Below the pieces are notes generated by a model. It did no database searches, was not told where the DNA came from, and was given only the letters and a program-made list of their open reading frames with translations. Made by a program: the position numbers and the translations under genes. Positions 37,516 to 45,672 of a stretch of DNA of 64,000 nucleotides are shown here, one piece after another (within the stretch, counting starts at the first letter, position 1; each line of letters starts with the position of its first letter). The stretch is from JANJUO01 sp942492935 (GTDB lineage: Bacteria; Bacteroidota; Ignavibacteria; Kapaibacteriales; UBA2268): NCBI GenBank assembly GCA_942492935.1, contig OW818654.1, positions 4,278,001 to 4,342,000 of the forward strand, given 5' to 3'.

Positions 37516-37812
37516 TTATTCCTGAGTAATTGCATTTTCTGCAGGTTTATCAAATCTTTTTAATAGTGCATAAGGAATAAGCACACAATAACCAATTACT
37601 AATAATAATGGAGCTACAACAATAGCCATTGGATTATTCCAAGTTCCATCAATTGAAGCTGGTTCTTCTGTTATTCCTGTTGCCATTAGAGCATAACCGA
37701 CCAAAATTGTTGCAATGGCAATACCTATCCATAAAAAATTCTTTTTATTTAATGGAAATTTCCATTCAACTTTACTCTTTGTAGTTGAAAGCACTCTTTT
37801 TGCTTTTGCCAT
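37516..37812 (-). CDS. DUF3098 membrane protein
   Basis: 98 residues with two membrane helices (about 26-46 and 65-87) and a basic N-terminus. The WKFPLNKKNFLWIGIAIATI opening and GTWNNPMAIVVAPLLLVIGY second half match DUF3098, a small protein found mostly in Bacteroidota and relatives. Function unknown. It leads the era-tsaB unit here. Confidence 0.85.
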   Translation of the reverse strand: MAKAKRVLSTTKSKVEWKFPLNKKNFLWIGIAIATILVGYALMATGITEEPASIDGTWNNPMAIVVAPLLLVIGYCVLIPYALLKRFDKPAENAITQE

Positions 37813-37922
37813 AAAAGTTTTCCCAAATTAAGATACACAATAACTTTCAAATATAAGAAATTTTTCATAATTAATTGCATATTGCATTTTAAAAAATAGT
37901 AATTGAATTATATATACAAAGA

Positions 37923-38005
37923 TTTCCAACACTTTCAGAAATGTGGACATCTTACAATATTTCGTATAGTCTTAGATGGACTCCACCTCAAAGGTGGCGT
38001 CCATC
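37923..38005. repeat. Palindromic repeats (families E and H)
   Basis: A degenerate E hairpin at 37923-37952 (CCAACACTTT..GTGGACATC) and an H hairpin at 37975-38005 (GATGGACTCCACCT / AGGTGGCGTCCATC). Confidence 0.7.
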
Positions 38006-38021
38006 TTTATAGAAACATACT

Positions 38022-38198
38022 TTATCACGTAGTGATTGCATTATGGTAACACATATCAAATAAAACTATTCTTTATCACGTAGTGATTATATTATAGTAA
38101 CTCACAATTTTGCAAGATGTTACTTTAATTTAATCACTACGTGATAACGCAACAAACTACAATTCATTTGTTACCAAAATTTAATCACTACGTGATAA
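38022..38198. repeat. Family F quadripartite palindrome array, copy 2
   Basis: TTATCACGTAGTGATT at 38022 and 38073 and inverted at 38132 and 38183. Distances 51, 59 and 51 bp are identical to those of 21927-22103. The 22-, 17- and 22-bp spacers are unlike those of copy 1. Both copies sit at an edge of Mu-like prophage genes. Confidence 0.9.
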
Positions 38199-38250
38199 GA
38201 TTAAAGTATAAACTTCCCAAGTCTTCAAGCATTGGTAAGTTTTGTATTTA

Positions 38251-38321
38251 GATGTCCGACAATTTGAATGTGTCTGACATTTTTTTTATTAATTCATCCG
38301 ATGAGTCTAAGTCATCGGATG
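38251..38321. terminator. Palindromes downstream of the Mor-like gene
   Basis: A degenerate family E hairpin (GTCCGACA..TGTCTGACA) and then a perfect 10-bp stem CATCCGATGA/TCATCGGATG at 38295-38321. On the minus strand the second follows the Mor-like stop by 16 bp, so it may end that transcript. Confidence 0.5.
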
Positions 38322-38336
38322 ATTATATGCCAAACA

Positions 38337-38624
38337 TTACCTTTTTTTGAAAATTGATTTAGTTTTCTGCTTTTTCTGTAAAGTACGAATATATGTTTCA
38401 GAAACACGTAACTCCAATGCAACTTCTTTATAACTTTTGCTTACCAAATGTTCAGTTATATATTCCGTAACAAATTTTTCTAATCTTGATAATTTGGGAA
38501 TATAAAATGTCATTCCTCCAAAATTCTGCAGCAAAATTCTAACGGTTTCAATACCACATACGCTTTCAATCATAGATAAATCAGGTGTTAGATGCTCTTC
38601 ATTAATTCTTGCATAAACTTCCAT
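38337..38624 (-). CDS. Mor-family transcription activator (Mu-like phage)
   Basis: 95 residues. The N-terminal dimerisation part includes IESVCGIETVRILLQNFGGMTFYIPK, and the C-terminal helix-turn-helix is KSYKEVALELRVSETYIRTLQKK, as in Mor of phage Mu, which switches on late gene expression. It follows an unknown gene by 15 bp. The late genes it would act on are not adjacent; the Mu-like head and lysis genes lie 14-20 kb to the left. Confidence 0.85.
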   Translation of the reverse strand: MEVYARINEEHLTPDLSMIESVCGIETVRILLQNFGGMTFYIPKLSRLEKFVTEYITEHLVSKSYKEVALELRVSETYIRTLQKKQKTKSIFKKR

Positions 38625-38639
38625 AATACAAAACTCCTA

Positions 38640-38957
38640 TTAATATAAGTAATCATCATCTAATTGCAAATCATCAAAATCTTCAATTGGACTATTCAAA
38701 TAAAACTTTCCAAGATAATCATCAATGATATACTCTATGTCTTGCAACAGAGATTTATCAGCATAATTAATCTCAATTAATTTCCTGATGAACTTGTGCA
38801 TAACTAAATTCAAAGAACTACTTTGAATTAATTGTTTGTCATCACTCGTATAATCTGAATTTTGCTTTGGAATTGTGATGCAAATATCAAAATTTCCTGT
38901 TGCATTGCAACGGATTACATCCTTTGATTCCACCTTTGGAATTGCTCTTTTTTTCAT
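38640..38957 (-). CDS. Hypothetical phage early protein
   Basis: 105 residues, acidic at the end (IEDFDDLQLDDDYLY), with no recognisable domain. It is the first gene leftward from the divergent control region opposite the repressor, so it is probably transcribed from the phage early promoter. It is separated by 15 bp from the Mor-like gene. Confidence 0.6.
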   Translation of the reverse strand: MKKRAIPKVESKDVIRCNATGNFDICITIPKQNSDYTSDDKQLIQSSSLNLVMHKFIRKLIEINYADKSLLQDIEYIIDDYLGKFYLNSPIEDFDDLQLDDDYLY

Positions 38958-38984
38958 AAAAATTTCTCCAAAAAACTATTTTAA

Positions 38985-39096
38985 AATTGTGTGAATATTA
39001 CTTTGATATTCACAATTAAATTACTTATTTTTGTAGTTGTGTATTTAATACATATATTTTAGAATTTTAATACACTAACTTATACTAAAATATGTA
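38985..39096. promoter_or_regulatory. Phage early control region with inverted-repeat operators
   Basis: Between the divergent repressor and early genes. AATTGTG..CACAATT with inner AATAT/ATATT arms forms a near-perfect 33-bp palindrome at 38985-39017. A second inverted pair is TACATATATTTTAG at 39049 and CTAAAATATGTA at 39085. These are likely repressor sites over two divergent promoters. Further TACACAA copies continue to 39129. Confidence 0.6.
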
Positions 39097-39141
39097 TATT
39101 TTACACAACTTGCAAGTATTTTTTACACAAATTTAAAAAAT

Positions 39142-39543
39142 GTGGAAAATTTAAATAAAGATATTGGAAAACGGCTAAGGCAAGTTAGAGAGATAATGAA
39201 CGAAGGTAGCAAACTCTCTGCTGAGCAATTTGCATATTTGCTTGGTGAAACACGCGATAAAATAGCTAATTATGAATCGGGCAGAGCTGCTTTGCCTGTG
39301 AGAATTCTTTATGAATTATTCAATAGGGGCATTAGTGTAGAATTTATATTGACTGGAAACGGTTCAATATTTGCTGAAAATGAAGCTGGTAAGCTGTTCG
39401 AATCAAAGATTTCCAATTTATCTGAAAAAAGAAAAAAACATAGTATTGATGATGTAAAAGTTGTAAAACTTAAAAATAATGTCAGATTTGACACTAAAAA
39501 TATTAATATTGAAAATGTTGCCGCTGGTAAGATAGAGGGGTAA
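39142..39543 (+). CDS. XRE-family phage repressor, DNA-binding part
   Basis: 133 residues from a GTG start, because the ATG two bases upstream is out of frame and stops at once. Residues 8-65 form a helix-turn-helix domain (LSAEQFAYLLGETRDKIANYESGRAALP). The C-terminal 60 residues are basic and unstructured with no peptidase domain. The next gene starts 2 bp after the stop and encodes an S24 peptidase-like domain, so the normal two-domain repressor seems split between two genes. Confidence 0.8.
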   Translation: MENLNKDIGKRLRQVREIMNEGSKLSAEQFAYLLGETRDKIANYESGRAALPVRILYELFNRGISVEFILTGNGSIFAENEAGKLFESKISNLSEKRKKHSIDDVKVVKLKNNVRFDTKNINIENVAAGKIEG

Positions 39544-39544
39544 A

Positions 39545-40165
39545 ATGAGTATTTACTCCGACTACTCTGAATTATCCGATTTTGAGCTTTATAAAAAAGC
39601 TAAACAAATTTTGCTGAATGAATTACTTACACAAAAAACTTCAGATTTCAAATTAAATAAAATTAGAAAAGAATGTCATTCACGCCAAAAGAATATCATT
39701 GAAATTGCATATTATTCGGCTTGCTATACTTATGAAAATATTTACAATGTCAAAAATAAACTTGAAGTAAAGGAAAAAATCTCCGATATAGTTACCGAGC
39801 TTGATTTTTACAAAATTTTAGAATCTTTTTACTATGTGGATGGTAGCAAATTATTAACACAATATTTATCAAGTGAAAATATTATTAAGCCAGAAAATTT
39901 ATTATTGGTAAAAGTTAGTGGAATTTCTATGATTGGTTTTGGATTTGTTGAGGGAAATTATGGAATTGCAGATAGAAGTTTAAAACCAAAGCATGGAAAT
40001 TTTGTAATTGCAGAAGTAAATAACCAAAAGTTTATCAAGAAATTGGTATTTGAGAATGACAAATATATTCTGCGTTCATCATCTCCTGAATTCCCAGACT
40101 ATATCATCAAAGATTTGAAAAGCGAAGTAATAGCAGTTGTTATATATCAACTATATGGAATATAA
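39545..40165 (+). CDS. S24/LexA-like peptidase domain protein
   Basis: 206 residues. The C-terminal half has the self-cleaving repressor signature: LLVKVSGISMIGFGF with the nucleophile Ser, GNYGIADRSLKPKHGNFVIAEV and the Lys in QKFIKKLVF. The N-terminal half is helical with no obvious DNA-binding motif. It is coupled to the XRE gene just before. It could act as a separate cleavage or oligomerisation subunit of the repressor, giving SOS-responsive induction; that is inference. Confidence 0.8.
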   Translation: MSIYSDYSELSDFELYKKAKQILLNELLTQKTSDFKLNKIRKECHSRQKNIIEIAYYSACYTYENIYNVKNKLEVKEKISDIVTELDFYKILESFYYVDGSKLLTQYLSSENIIKPENLLLVKVSGISMIGFGFVEGNYGIADRSLKPKHGNFVIAEVNNQKFIKKLVFENDKYILRSSSPEFPDYIIKDLKSEVIAVVIYQLYGI

Positions 40166-40239
40166 AATATGGTATGGAATTTCAATTGACCTACACTTTG
40201 AAAGGGTATGACAACTACATAAATTAGATTCCGCATCAA

Positions 40240-40900
40240 ATGCGGAATAACACTGAAAACAAATTGACATTCTGAACTTGTTTCAGAATCCATTTCCTCT
40301 CCGTCATTCTGAACTTGTTTCAGAATCCATTTTCTTTAGCAGCGTAGCTGCGACATCTTAATAGAAAAAAAATTAACCAAGTAATCCCAAAGAGCTGCGT
40401 AGCTGCGATATATCAATGTCGCTCCTACGGAGCTTTAACTAAAAAAAACAAATCTGTTCTACTAAGATGTCGCAACTACGTTGCTAAAGACATTTGCAAG
40501 AATTATGTCATTCCGAACATAGTGAGGAATCCATCTACGGTTCATGTCATTTTCGAAACAAGAAGTCCAACACTTTCAAAGTGTTGGACTTCTTGTTCGG
40601 AAATGACAGTATTCAAGAATGGATTCTGAAACAAGTCCAGAATTACATTTTGTTTTCCGTGTCATTCCGCACTTCATGCAGAATCTACAATATGCAGATG
40701 TCCAACACTTTCAAAGTGTTGGACATCTTATTCGGAAATGACATAAATCGTAAATGGATTTCTCACTTTGTTCGGAATGACATAATTCTTTCAAATGTCT
40801 TTAGCAACGTAGTTGCGACATCTTAGTAGAACAGATTTGTTTTTTTAATGAAAGCTCCGTAGGAGCGATATCGATGCATTGCTAAAGGCACTGGATTTCT
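40240..40900. repeat. Dense palindromic repeat block (families C, D, E)
   Basis: At least five C units (for example GACATTCTGAACTTGTTTCA near 40266), a D array at about 40340-40495 with AGCTGCGTAGCT and CAACTACGTTGC, two E hairpins (about 40563-40595 and 40695-40728), and a second D array from 40803 (AGCAACGTAGTTGC) to 40870 (AGCTCCGTAGGAGC 50 bp on). An open frame across 40494-40826 is a repeat translation. IS110 element 2 begins at its right edge. Confidence 0.85.
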
Positions 40901-41028
40901 CACGTTGTTCCTAATGAACACCGCACTGTTGCTATTAACGCAAAGCTATATAAAATATGAACTTATGTTGTTTCTACCAAACTATACCCAAGTTCTTTTG
41001 CTTTTTTTGATATATTTTTCAACATGAT

Positions 41029-42273
41029 TTATTTGTATTTTTCTTCATAATCTTTTAAACCTTTTTCAACATACTCTAATCCATGAACCATAAATCTATA
41101 AAACAATACTGCAATTTTTCTCGCCGTTGCTTTGATTGCTACTTTATAACCATGCTTTGATTTTATCCTATTATAAAATCCTTTCAAAGCTATATATTTG
41201 CTATTGGCAATACTATAGGCACATTCTCTAATTATTTGTCCCGCTTTTGTTTTTACAGAATATTTTTTATTTCGGCTCATTTTCCCTGACTGCTTTTTTC
41301 TGGGACTCAAACCTAACCAGCTGGAAAAGTGTTGCTCTGTTGGCCACTTACTTAAATCTGTCCCTAATTCTGATATAAGTTTGAGTATTGCTTTATCACT
41401 CAATCCAGGCAATACTGTGGCATTCCTACCATTAGTCATCTGGACTATTTTTTCGTGAAGATTTTCTATATCGGGTTGATTATGCCGAGATTTATTTGGC
41501 AGTGAAGCTGGTGGCTTTGGCAAACCTTCTGTTATCTTGTCTAATAATATCTGTATTTCTTTATCGCATATTTTAATTTGATTCTGAAAAAATTGATATG
41601 TTTCGTAGGCTTGTTTCAAGAGAAATATATATTCCTTTTTATAGTTCCCACGTAAAGATAATTGTACTTCTGTTGCTTTTGTTTTTATTATGCTTTTATC
41701 ACATAATTTTAACAATTTTTCTACATTACGCTCGCCGGAAAGGATTGCCTCAATAATACGCATTCCACTTTTCCCCTTGATATCGCTAATCACATTATGC
41801 AGCTTGATATTCATCAACTCGAAGGCTTTCTGCATCCGTAGTATATTTTGAGATGATGATTCTATCAAATTCTCACGTTGCCTTACATAAGTACGCAACT
41901 CACGTATTTCTTCTTTTGGAATAAATGAGGCTCGTACAAATCCATAACTATGGACTTTGTAAAGCCAACGACTATCTTTAAAGTCAGATTTTTGAGCCGG
42001 TATATTGCTTACATGGCTACCATTTACCAAATATACTTCAAATCCAGAAGTTTCCAATATGTCGTACAATGGGACCCATAATACACCCGTTGCCTCCATT
42101 GCTACTGTCTTGATTTTTTCTGCTTTTAAATATTTTACAAGATCCAGCAATGATTCTGTATATGTGGGAAACACTTTAACCGTTTCGCCGTCTGTTGATA
42201 CATGCAGATTTTTGCTACCTATATCTATTCCGCATGCATGTGGGTGAATTTCAGGCATTCCTTTTTTTGACAT
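41029..42273 (-). CDS. IS110-family transposase
   Basis: 414 residues, intact. N-terminal RuvC-like DEDD domain: HACGIDIGSKNLHVS, TVAMEATGVLWVPLYDILE, and SDFKDSRWLYKVHSYGF. Central coiled region 130-270. C-terminal Tnp20 domain: ATVLPGLSDKAILKLISELG, HFSSWLGLSPRKKQSGKMSRNKK and AGQIIRECAYSIANSK with the conserved serine area. It is clearly different from the decayed IS110 transposase at 10504. Recombination in this family is guided by a bridge RNA made from the non-coding end. Confidence 0.95.
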   Translation of the reverse strand: MSKKGMPEIHPHACGIDIGSKNLHVSTDGETVKVFPTYTESLLDLVKYLKAEKIKTVAMEATGVLWVPLYDILETSGFEVYLVNGSHVSNIPAQKSDFKDSRWLYKVHSYGFVRASFIPKEEIRELRTYVRQRENLIESSSQNILRMQKAFELMNIKLHNVISDIKGKSGMRIIEAILSGERNVEKLLKLCDKSIIKTKATEVQLSLRGNYKKEYIFLLKQAYETYQFFQNQIKICDKEIQILLDKITEGLPKPPASLPNKSRHNQPDIENLHEKIVQMTNGRNATVLPGLSDKAILKLISELGTDLSKWPTEQHFSSWLGLSPRKKQSGKMSRNKKYSVKTKAGQIIRECAYSIANSKYIALKGFYNRIKSKHGYKVAIKATARKIAVLFYRFMVHGLEYVEKGLKDYEEKYK

Positions 42274-42296
42274 ATCGCTAATCCTTATTTTGGTAA

Positions 42297-42530
42297 TAAT
42301 ATAAATAAAATATAACGTAAGCCGAAAGTTTAAGCTATATGTATGCTCCTAAACGGGAAAACTAAATTTCTTTAGAAACTGTTTCTCCAATTAGTCAGTG
42401 ACTACTTCCGGTATCAACCTCGAAAACGGGTATAATAACGCCAATCGAGCGACGATAACTTTCTTACGCAATATCAATAACGATATCAAGTTCATTTTCT
42501 TTTTAGTGAAAACAAGGTTTTCAGTTTTAC
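42297..42530 (-). ncRNA. Candidate IS110 bridge RNA
   Basis: Non-coding end upstream of the transposase on the minus strand. Visible hairpins: ATATC/GATAT around AATAAC near 42465-42490, TAGTC/GACTA near 42395-42405, and AGAAACTG..TTTCT pairing near 42370-42395. There is no open frame of note. The position matches that of the bridge RNA in IS110-group elements; fold and transcript are unproven. Confidence 0.45.
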
Positions 42531-42618
42531 CTCGAAATGACGATATTCAAGAATAGATTCTGAAACAAGTTCAGAATGACAAAGTGGAAATTGTAATTTT
42601 CCATTTATTTTTCATTCC

Positions 42619-42680
42619 CATGAAACGAAATCTACTTTCATGTGTCATTATATATGAAGGGAATTGCAAATTTGGAAAAA
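42619..42680 (+). promoter_or_regulatory. Promoter-like module before propeller gene 42699
   Basis: ATGAAACGAAA, then TTTCATGTGTCATTATATAT, then AATTGCAAATTTGGAAAAAG. This matches 384-445 almost base for base. Here the shared bases are not in frame with the downstream gene, which shows that the conservation is at DNA/RNA level and not coding. Confidence 0.45.
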
Positions 42681-42698
42681 GTATTTGGAAATTAAGTT

Positions 42699-43961
42699 AT
42701 GTTACGCAAACAAAAAACAAGAGCTTGGCTCTTATCACTTGCAGCTTTGGTGCTGCTTTTGTCTAACTATTTTGTGGGATGGGCTGTAGAACCAGACCCC
42801 AGAATATTATGGGTAAATAAGGAATTACAAAGAATTGATGGGTTTACAGTTCATCCCAATGGAAACATTTTTGCAAATCGTGATGGTATTATATTTGAAA
42901 TTGATGGCAAAGATGGTAAACTAATTAGAGTTTTACCAGATACATTAGGTCCATACGCTTTAAATTCAATGGATATTTCTGATGATGGAAAGTATTTGGC
43001 AATTTCACGTGATAGGATAATGGTGTTTAATCTAATTGAGTATAAAGCTTCAACAATTGCAGAAGGTAATGTTGTTAGATTTCAACCTAGAACACATAAA
43101 ATAGCTTACAAGTCTTGGGGAAGTGCTGATTCATCAATAGTCATCTACGATATGGATACTCAATCAAGATTATATGTTAAAACCGAAGAAGCAATCAGAA
43201 ACATCGCCTTCTCCCCAGATGGAAAATATTTTGCTACTGCTGGGGTAATAGAAAAATTAAATGGGGATTTTATTACTACATTAAAATTATGGGACGCTCA
43301 AACTTTGAAGTTGATTAAAGAATTGGAGAGATTTGATGATGAACATTATCAGATAGTGGAATGTAAATTTGATTCCAAAAGTCAAATATTAGGATTTTTA
43401 GGGGATATGGGTTTAAGTTTGTATAGTGTTTCAACTCAAAAGAAAATTATAAATTATCCTATCAATTACGAAGATATAATAACATCATTTGAATTTTTTA
43501 CAAGTGATTCATTATTTGTTCAATCAAAGAATACAACAATACTTAATATATCTGATAACACAAAAAAAATATTATTTGTGTTTCCAAGAAGGTCTAAAAT
43601 TTTATTAACAAAACAAAGGGATAAATTGATAGTAAATAGTTATATACTTGTAAATGAAATTGGTCCTATGACTGCATTAAATGTAACAAAAATCATCTCA
43701 AGTGTAACCAATGGATTGTCACATTTTCAAATTATAGCTGAATATTCTAATAAAATACTAGAAGTAAAGAATATCCAAAACACTGAAAACAAATTAAACT
43801 TTCAAATATTCGATATTAACGGTAAATTAGTTCATCAACTTAATGCTGAACCAAATGGAACTGAACTCAGAATTCCTATTATGTTACCACAAGGTACTTA
43901 CTTAATTAATTTGACTGATGGGATTAAAAAGTATTCTTCAAAATTCTTTGTAACAGAGTAG
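42699..43961 (+). CDS. Secreted beta-propeller protein with type IX sorting domain
   Basis: 420 residues. Signal peptide with basic start (MLRKQKTRAWLLSLAALVLL) to about 31. Propeller blades 40-335 (MDISDDGKYLAISRDRI, IAFSPDGKYFATAG, TTLKLWDAQTLKLIKEL). Sorting domain from about 345 (LNFQIFDINGKLVHQL, LPQGTYLINLTDGIKKY, KFFVTE), a slightly short variant without the usual YPNP opening. Paralogue of the genes at 447, 11686 and 15970, and shares the promoter-like module with the first. Confidence 0.88.
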   Translation: MLRKQKTRAWLLSLAALVLLLSNYFVGWAVEPDPRILWVNKELQRIDGFTVHPNGNIFANRDGIIFEIDGKDGKLIRVLPDTLGPYALNSMDISDDGKYLAISRDRIMVFNLIEYKASTIAEGNVVRFQPRTHKIAYKSWGSADSSIVIYDMDTQSRLYVKTEEAIRNIAFSPDGKYFATAGVIEKLNGDFITTLKLWDAQTLKLIKELERFDDEHYQIVECKFDSKSQILGFLGDMGLSLYSVSTQKKIINYPINYEDIITSFEFFTSDSLFVQSKNTTILNISDNTKKILFVFPRRSKILLTKQRDKLIVNSYILVNEIGPMTALNVTKIISSVTNGLSHFQIIAEYSNKILEVKNIQNTENKLNFQIFDINGKLVHQLNAEPNGTELRIPIMLPQGTYLINLTDGIKKYSSKFFVTE

Positions 43962-43998
43962 GAAAATAATAAAATGAGAAGATTTTAGACAATTTTTA

Positions 43999-44605
43999 AA
44001 CCCCTCCTAAATCCTCCCCAAGGGGAGGACTTTACATATTATTCCTCCCCTTGGGGAGGTTAGGTGGGGTTTCTTCATTTAAGCATTGAGAATGGATTCT
44101 GAAACGAGTTCAGAATGACATAAATTTTGCAAGTGTCTTTAGCAACGTGGTTGCGACATATTAGTAGAACCGATTTTTTTTTTTGTTAAAGCTCCGTAGG
44201 AGGGACATTGATATATCGCAGCTACGCAGCTTTTGGAATTACTTGGTTAATTTTTTTTCTATTAAGATGTCGCAGCTACGCTGCTAAAGAAAATAGATTC
44301 TGAAACGAGGTTAGAATGACAAAGAAAATCGAGTTCAAATTGACTGTAATTTTTCACAAGTGTCAGCTGAATTTAGTTCAGTATCTAATACTAAGTTGCG
44401 TCTAAAGATATAAAAAAAATCCTTGAAAATCCCAGCGGGAATTAATGTTTGTATCACAAGAATCACCCATAAGTAAAACAACTTCGTAGGAGTTGAATGT
44501 GTATTAAACAATATTCATTCCCTATGGAATTGATGAACTTCAGGAAAATTCATAAGTTATAAAGATGTAATCCTATTCGATTTTTTTAGAATAGGATATA
44601 ATATC
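43999..44605. repeat. Repeat block (families A, C, D, B)
   Basis: A family A palindrome at 43999-44072 (CCTCCCCAAGGGGAGG and inverse), C and D units at 44090-44320 (including GCAACGTGGTTGC and GCTCCGTAGGAGG), then a B-type element at 44410-44605 with AATCCCAGCGGGAATT, CAACTTCGTAGGAGTTG and ATTCCCTATGGAATT, flanked by arms resembling AAGTTGCGTC. No gene. Confidence 0.8.
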
Positions 44606-44628
44606 TATGAATGAAACTTGGTATATTA

Positions 44629-45042
44629 TTACTGATTTTCAATTGGACAATTAAACATCCATTTGATGCCAAATTTATCTGTAATCATACCAAATTTTGA
44701 ACCCCAAAACGTATTCTGAAGTTCCATATCAATTTTTCCACCTTCAGACATTTTGTTAAATACTTCAACTTGTTCATTTAAATCGGTAAATCCTAAATTC
44801 AAAGTAATCATACCACTTTGCCCAATTGACATTCCCGGCATTGTATCTGAAGCCATAAAATATATTTCATCACATTTGAAATCAGCATGCATAATTCTAT
44901 CTTTTACTTCAAGAGGCACATCCATTGGTGATTCGCCAAATGTTTGCATATAATTAATTGTTCCACCCAAACAATCTTTATAGAAATTTAATGCTTCGCG
45001 GCAAGTGCCGTCAAAATTCAAATATACACCTAAGCTTTTCAT
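44629..45042 (-). CDS. VOC/PhnB-like family protein
   Basis: 137 residues of the PhnB-like glyoxalase-fold family. The paired beta-alpha-beta modules are visible: YLNFDGTCREALNFYKDCLG at the start, HADFKCDEIYFMASD in the middle and WGSKFGMITDKFGIKWMFNC at the end. Members are probably metal-dependent dioxygenases or demethylase-like proteins, but most have no known substrate. It is a single gene; the next minus-strand gene is 87 bp upstream. Confidence 0.9.
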   Translation of the reverse strand: MKSLGVYLNFDGTCREALNFYKDCLGGTINYMQTFGESPMDVPLEVKDRIMHADFKCDEIYFMASDTMPGMSIGQSGMITLNLGFTDLNEQVEVFNKMSEGGKIDMELQNTFWGSKFGMITDKFGIKWMFNCPIENQ

Positions 45043-45129
45043 ATTATTCCTTTTTTACAAATAAAAGAACATATAAACATTGCTCATAGTAAATTATTGT
45101 AGAAATATTGATAATTTAATTTTGAAACT

Positions 45130-45468
45130 TTATAACAGAGTTTTCCATTTGTCCGGCAAATGTCCAATGAATGATTTATTGCCCATTCTAACGATTGGAG
45201 TTTTAAATAAGAGTGGATTTGCTAAAAGCTCTTCTTCTACATCATGAATAATAAATTTCAAATTTCTTTTTATATATTCTTTTGATTCAGTATCGATTAG
45301 AGTTTCTAATGGATTATTTATTCTAATACTGTTCAACTCACCCTTTGAAATGCTTTTCTCGGATAAATCTATATATTGAATTTTGATATTTCTATCTTTA
45401 AAAAAGCGGATTGCCTTTTGTGTTTCTTTGCACTTTAAAGTACCGAATACTTGAATTATTGAAGCCAT
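45130..45468 (-). CDS. ArsC/Spx-family thioredoxin-fold protein
   Basis: 112 residues. The fold is that of the arsenate reductase-like family: IIQVFGTLKCKETQKAIRFF, with one Cys of the usual CxxC site present (C14, with T at the resolving position), and the late KTPIVRMGNKSFIGH segment. The LIDTESKEY and LLANPLLFKTPIV pieces are typical. Arsenate reductase activity is not assured; many relatives are of unknown role. Confidence 0.85.
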   Translation of the reverse strand: MASIIQVFGTLKCKETQKAIRFFKDRNIKIQYIDLSEKSISKGELNSIRINNPLETLIDTESKEYIKRNLKFIIHDVEEELLANPLLFKTPIVRMGNKSFIGHLPDKWKTLL

Positions 45469-45562
45469 AAAATGAAAATATAAAAAGATTTAAAATGATT
45501 TTCTATACTCTTATTCCCTTTACGTTTAAAAAAGTGAATAAGGTTTTAAAATGGTATTTATT

Positions 45563-45636
45563 ATTTTTTCTACTAAGGTTGTTAGAATATAAGGTTTTAA
45601 ACCTAATTTTCAATTATTAACCTTAGTAGAAAAATA
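45563..45636. repeat. Family K short inverted-repeat element
   Basis: ATTTTTTCTACTAAGGTT and its inverse AACCTTAGTAGAAAAATA bound a 74-bp AT-rich element between two minus-strand genes. A longer relative lies at about 63560-63672. Confidence 0.75.
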
Positions 45637-45672
45637 TTTTAAAGAAACACCCAGACTTCCACTATCGAATAT

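Larger units (their letters stand above)
40920..42535 (-). mobile_element. IS110-family element, intact transposase (limits approximate)
   Basis: Comprises the transposase gene at 41029-42273 and a structured upstream region to about 42530. Both flanks are family C repeat (TTTCTCACGTTGTTCC on the left, TTCTGAAACAAGTTCAGAAT on the right), so the element seems to have landed in a palindromic repeat. No terminal inverted repeats are expected for this family. Confidence 0.75.

Noticed and set aside
40494..40826. 110-residue plus-strand open frame
   Set aside because: It consists wholly of family C and E repeat sequence.
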